Shown here piece by piece: positions 35,328-38,320 of a stretch of DNA of 38,320 nucleotides. The DNA is taken from the NCBI GenBank assembly GCA_021741145.1, contig JAIOYK010000055.1, forward strand, positions 1-38,320. Reading direction: 5' to 3'. Within the stretch, counting starts at the first letter, position 1; each line of letters starts with the position of its first letter. Source of the stretch: Rhodospirillum sp. GTDB lineage: Bacteria; Pseudomonadota; Alphaproteobacteria; Rhodospirillales; Rhodospirillaceae. Below the pieces are notes generated by a model that had not been told where the DNA came from, ran no database searches, and saw only the letters and a program-made list of their open reading frames with translations. The position numbers and the translations under genes are program-made.

Positions 35328-38114
35328 ATGACACAAGATCAAGAAGGTGTTCGACAAATTGATCTGCCATACGCAAATGTCTTGCCGAAGCTATTAGAGC
35401 GAATCATGGCAGTTCAATTGCTGTTTGTGCGTTCTATTGACATGCATAAAAGTGTCGACGGTGGTGTAGAGGCTATCTCAGATGCAGAAATAAATGATCA
35501 TTTTAAGTGGCTTTTAAAGGGTGGCCTTGGAGGACTAGGAGGAACTAAATCTTCTCGATTTGGCGCTGGCGGGTGTGATCGACATCTTTTTCTTTCTCCT
35601 TATCCTAATAGTGAAGCTATTGCCGGATTGAGGGAGGCGTTTGGAGCAAAAAGACGTGGTAATCCAACAAGAATTTCATGTCTAATAAGAGGCTCTTTTA
35701 AGGATTGTGAGTACCACGAGCAAAAAAAAATACCGGGAAAGAGTGAGTTTACAGGAGCTAGTATTAGGATTTCGTCGCCAATTCGAATAGCGCGAGATTT
35801 GCTGACAGATCCGGATGCTCCAGGTATGGGAGCTTATGTGGATTTGACAATCCGCAGCTATTTATTTGAAATGCTGGGAGTTTTTCCAGATTTTTCCGTT
35901 GGCTGGGACGAATCTTCCAGTGAAGCTTCTGGACTACAAAAATTCGTTGGGAAGCTTTTCGGAGTGGATGATGTGACCGTTGCGTTGGGGCGGGTTTGGA
36001 CGTCTTTTCGCCCGCGAAGGGATTCTGCTGGGATGGATCCAATCTCTCCACGTGGGAGAGAGAACGGAGATGCGATCGTTCGAGCCTGGCTGACTTTAAG
36101 AGGGGAGGCTGTTCTTTATTTTAAAGATGCTATTGTTAAGAATGAAAAGGGAGTAATTGCAAAGGGTGAATTAACGAGAGGCGTTGATAATTGTATAAGA
36201 TATCTATCTGATGGTGTATTTGACTCAGGATATACCGATAATTCATATTCAGTAGAGCTTCAGAAATCCCAATATATCAAAGAATTGCCGGACCCTGGCG
36301 TAATCGTTAATCAACTTTTCGGTATCCCGATACCGATACGCGGGGCGGATGTGCTGTTTAGGGGCGGTATAAAATTTCCAGAGAGTGGTGGATTGGTTAT
36401 CGCTATTCATGGGGAACCAGGTGCTGGAAAGACATCTATAGCTTTGGGTCTATCGGCCCATCTATCCCCTTTTGGAATAAAGACGTTTTTTATTACAGCG
36501 GATGGAAAGAGGAGAGATTTGCAAGCAAAAATCTCCCAGATGATTTCAGATAGAACGAGACGTCTGAGTTTTTTTCCATCTGATGAGGAGATTCAATCTT
36601 TTATTTATTTTGAAGAAATTAAGCCAAGTGATTTAGTTGACGAAGAAACTCCAGTTAGACTTATCGAAGATATTAGGAAATTGTCGGAAAGAATGGAAGG
36701 AAGTAGAAATGTAGAACGAAGTTTTAGTGAAATCGGTGCACCCTTGCCTTGTAGTGGCATTGTCGTTCTTGATGGACTTCATGATTTATTGGTTGGAAAC
36801 GGTTCTGATAGCATAAGGCATTTGTATGATTTGATTGCTGCTCTAAGAAGTTTAAAACTTTTGGTCATCGTAACCAGTGGGAGAGACTGGAAAAATAATG
36901 CTCGCCTTGATTATTTGGTAGATATAAGTATTGAGCTTGGTCAAGAACATATAGATGAGTATGGAGCGAAACCGGATCGGCGTTTGATTCTATCGAAAAC
37001 GCGACATCAGTTGTCCGCACTTGGAAAGCACGGCTTTAGATTGGATGGAGATAAAGGGGTTCGGTTTTCTCCTCAAATTAATTATAGACTTGAGGATAGG
37101 TTCATTTACGAACCTAGGTTGCCGGATGTTGAACGATCAAAAAAGGTTCTATCTATTGCGGCGACTTTAGATCAAAGAGAATATATTAGATCAATAAATG
37201 AGAGTGTTGGAAGAAATAGTGGATCTGTAAGGTTTTCCGATGTTTCGTCCTTTATTAATATATTTCCAGGCTCCCATATTTTGATAAATGGGAGGGGGTC
37301 GAGTGGTAAGGCTGGGCTCGCTTTAAAAATTGCTTGTGCTCCTGCATTTAAGAGTAAATATTTTAATGCAGATGCTTTGTTAAAGGAGCCTTTTGTGAAC
37401 GTACTTGTGGCTTCATTTCTGTATTCTCAAAGCTATTACGATCTTCTGCATAAGAGGATTATTGAATACATGGATCTAGAATTTAGAAGCGTATTTGGTG
37501 TCGATTCTGAGAGTAAGATGAGAGTGGTCAATCCTGATAGATTCCATCTTAAAGTTATCCATTTCTACCCTGGACATTTGCGGCCAAATGATTTTTTCAA
37601 TAGAATTGAGTGGGAAATAGAGTCTGCTCGGTTAAATGGCGTTCCTTATACGGCCATCGTGATCGACGGCCTTCATAATGTGCCGATTCAGTTTCCTGAA
37701 TTGGAAAAGCACAGTTTGGTGTGGCCGCAATTATTTGATTCATTCCGTAGTCGAGATGTGACGGTCATTTCGACTCACACCACACTTGTGGTTCCAGATG
37801 CGGAAGATCCTAGGGTTACTACCGAGGTTGACGATAGACGTTCCGAGCCTTTGCGTCATGCTTTGGTTCAACGTGTTGATTTCCAACTTCAGATAGATCC
37901 GTTCAACCCCTATTTAAATTTGACGAGTGAAGAACATAGAAAAATGCAGGAAATTATTCTTGAATACAATATAGAAGATCTCTTCTCTGTTCGAGTTTTG
38001 ACCGCGATTCATCAAAATATACCTCATAAAACAATGCTTTGGAGTCGGAGTCAGCTTGTCTTATTTGAAGATCCAAGGTACGAACAAAATAAGCAATTGA
38101 GTCTTAGGGTGTGA
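35328..38114 (+). CDS. Tandem KaiC/RecA-like ATPase with a novel N-terminal region
   Basis: 928 residues. Residues 1-330 are not recognised (for example RHLFLSPYPNSEAIAGLREA). A KaiC-type domain follows: RGADVLFRGGIKFPESGGLV, Walker A GEPGAGKT (362-369), Walker B VVLDGLHD (Asp 482), and a KaiC-like end ILSKTRHQ...GKHGFRL...GVRFSP. A second copy from about residue 640 has HILINGRGSSGKAGLAL, where the Ser/Thr after the P-loop Lys (661) is Ala, and Walker B AIVIDGLHNV (Asp 780). Both halves share the unusual D-G-L-H, arguing for internal duplication with an inactive or regulatory second site. The paired Glu typical of KaiC after the P-loop is not seen. The gene is AT-rich and probably transferred. 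A signalling or anti-phage role is only a hypothesis. Confidence 0.85.
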   Translation: MTQDQEGVRQIDLPYANVLPKLLERIMAVQLLFVRSIDMHKSVDGGVEAISDAEINDHFKWLLKGGLGGLGGTKSSRFGAGGCDRHLFLSPYPNSEAIAGLREAFGAKRRGNPTRISCLIRGSFKDCEYHEQKKIPGKSEFTGASIRISSPIRIARDLLTDPDAPGMGAYVDLTIRSYLFEMLGVFPDFSVGWDESSSEASGLQKFVGKLFGVDDVTVALGRVWTSFRPRRDSAGMDPISPRGRENGDAIVRAWLTLRGEAVLYFKDAIVKNEKGVIAKGELTRGVDNCIRYLSDGVFDSGYTDNSYSVELQKSQYIKELPDPGVIVNQLFGIPIPIRGADVLFRGGIKFPESGGLVIAIHGEPGAGKTSIALGLSAHLSPFGIKTFFITADGKRRDLQAKISQMISDRTRRLSFFPSDEEIQSFIYFEEIKPSDLVDEETPVRLIEDIRKLSERMEGSRNVERSFSEIGAPLPCSGIVVLDGLHDLLVGNGSDSIRHLYDLIAALRSLKLLVIVTSGRDWKNNARLDYLVDISIELGQEHIDEYGAKPDRRLILSKTRHQLSALGKHGFRLDGDKGVRFSPQINYRLEDRFIYEPRLPDVERSKKVLSIAATLDQREYIRSINESVGRNSGSVRFSDVSSFINIFPGSHILINGRGSSGKAGLALKIACAPAFKSKYFNADALLKEPFVNVLVASFLYSQSYYDLLHKRIIEYMDLEFRSVFGVDSESKMRVVNPDRFHLKVIHFYPGHLRPNDFFNRIEWEIESARLNGVPYTAIVIDGLHNVPIQFPELEKHSLVWPQLFDSFRSRDVTVISTHTTLVVPDAEDPRVTTEVDDRRSEPLRHALVQRVDFQLQIDPFNPYLNLTSEEHRKMQEIILEYNIEDLFSVRVLTAIHQNIPHKTMLWSRSQLVLFEDPRYEQNKQLSLRV

Positions 38115-38181
38115 TAAATATGTGTAGGACTATTGTTTCGAAGTGTATACTGTAATTTTATTTATTCTTGTTCACCCCGGC

Positions 38182-38320
38182 GTAATTGCTCACCGGGTTG
38201 GCGCAAGGCGCCTCAAGGGAGTGCGAAATTGCCCTGGATGAGATCGCGGATCGCGTCCAGCGGGGCTTGCCCCTTGAGCCTGGCGGTTCCGGTCACGGAT
38301 CTGTATCCGGCATGAATTTG
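38182..38320 (-). mobile_element. Right end of an IS66-type insertion sequence (cut by window edge)
   Basis: The plus strand at 38182-38197 reads GTAATTGCTCACCGGG, which fits the GTAA-starting terminal inverted repeats of IS66 elements. A transposase-like C-terminus ends 31 bases inside. The preceding octamer CACCCCGG would be one copy of the 8-base target duplication. The other end lies beyond the window, so the element type is tentative. Confidence 0.45.
38213..38320 (-). CDS. Transposase C-terminal fragment, IS66-like (cut by window edge)
   Basis: Thirty-five residues are visible before TGA at 38213-38215: RSVTGTARLKGQAPLDAIRD followed by LIQGNFALP. This resembles the C-terminus of some IS66 TnpC transposases, which end in a segment such as R-x-x-x-x-TARKxG-x-x-x-x-x-AL-x-x-x-x-x-G-x-P-x-x-P. 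The composition is GC-rich again, unlike the adjoining cassette. The bulk of the gene is outside the window, so the family call is moderate. Confidence 0.5.
   Translation of the reverse strand, partial: QIHAGYRSVTGTARLKGQAPLDAIRDLIQGNFALP

Larger units (their letters stand above)
34159..38181 (+). other. AT-rich horizontally acquired block with three linked genes
   Basis: GC content drops from the mid-60s to about 40% by eye within the 195 bases after the DUF2126 stop and stays low up to an IS66-like terminus at 38182. Inside are three tightly spaced plus-strand genes (gaps of 19 and 1 bases). The lead 34159-34353 shows no convincing gene; a short dyad CTAAG/CTTAG lies near 34248-34261. No flanking direct repeat, tRNA or integrase is visible, so the means of entry is unknown. 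Confidence 0.75.

Overview
The window is GC-rich (mostly mid-60s percent by eye) with dense, mostly minus-strand coding, many methyl-accepting chemotaxis and GGDEF proteins, an NnrU-family protein and large peptide-transport and amino-acid catabolic clusters. This points to an alphaproteobacterium, probably of the Rhodospirillales. That placement is inferred from gene content and composition, not from a marker gene.

Layout. The left edge is the C-terminal end of an IS110-family transposase (2-469). Next comes a five-gene minus-strand ABC importer operon of the peptide type (7032 down to 499: binding protein, two permeases, two ATPases), divergent from a LysR regulator (7304-8221). Then a PuuA-like glutamate ligase and a PuuB-like FAD oxidase (11054 down to 8381) form a likely polyamine/amine catabolic pair. 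A GAF/PAS-type diguanylate cyclase, a HerA-like ATPase, a plus-strand HpcH/HpaI aldolase, an unknown 105-aa protein, a soluble chemoreceptor and two small minus-strand genes (one of the TIGR02444 family) follow up to 18515.

The plus-strand run 18755-21535 is a Na/Pi cotransporter, an 83-residue coiled-coil protein and NnrU, tightly coupled. Convergent to it are an alpha/beta hydrolase and ligA (24468 down to 21542), then a Cache-type membrane chemoreceptor and a membrane-bound diguanylate cyclase. A dgcN-dgcA pair (30576 down to 28540) fits the acetylation/racemisation route of D-glutamate catabolism. It is divergent from a 1122-residue transglutaminase/DUF2126 protein.

The sharpest discontinuity is at about 34160. 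From there to 38181 the DNA becomes AT-rich (about 40% GC by eye) with codons such as AGA and ATA that are rare in the neighbours. It holds three co-directional genes: a 177-aa protein with an HxSL...GGE...SGRY pattern, an unknown 139-aa protein, and a 928-aa protein with two KaiC/RecA-like ATPase domains, the second with a degenerate P-loop. The block ends at what looks like the terminus of an IS66-type element running off the right edge. This cassette is the best candidate here for an undescribed, horizontally acquired system. A defence or conflict role is only a hypothesis.
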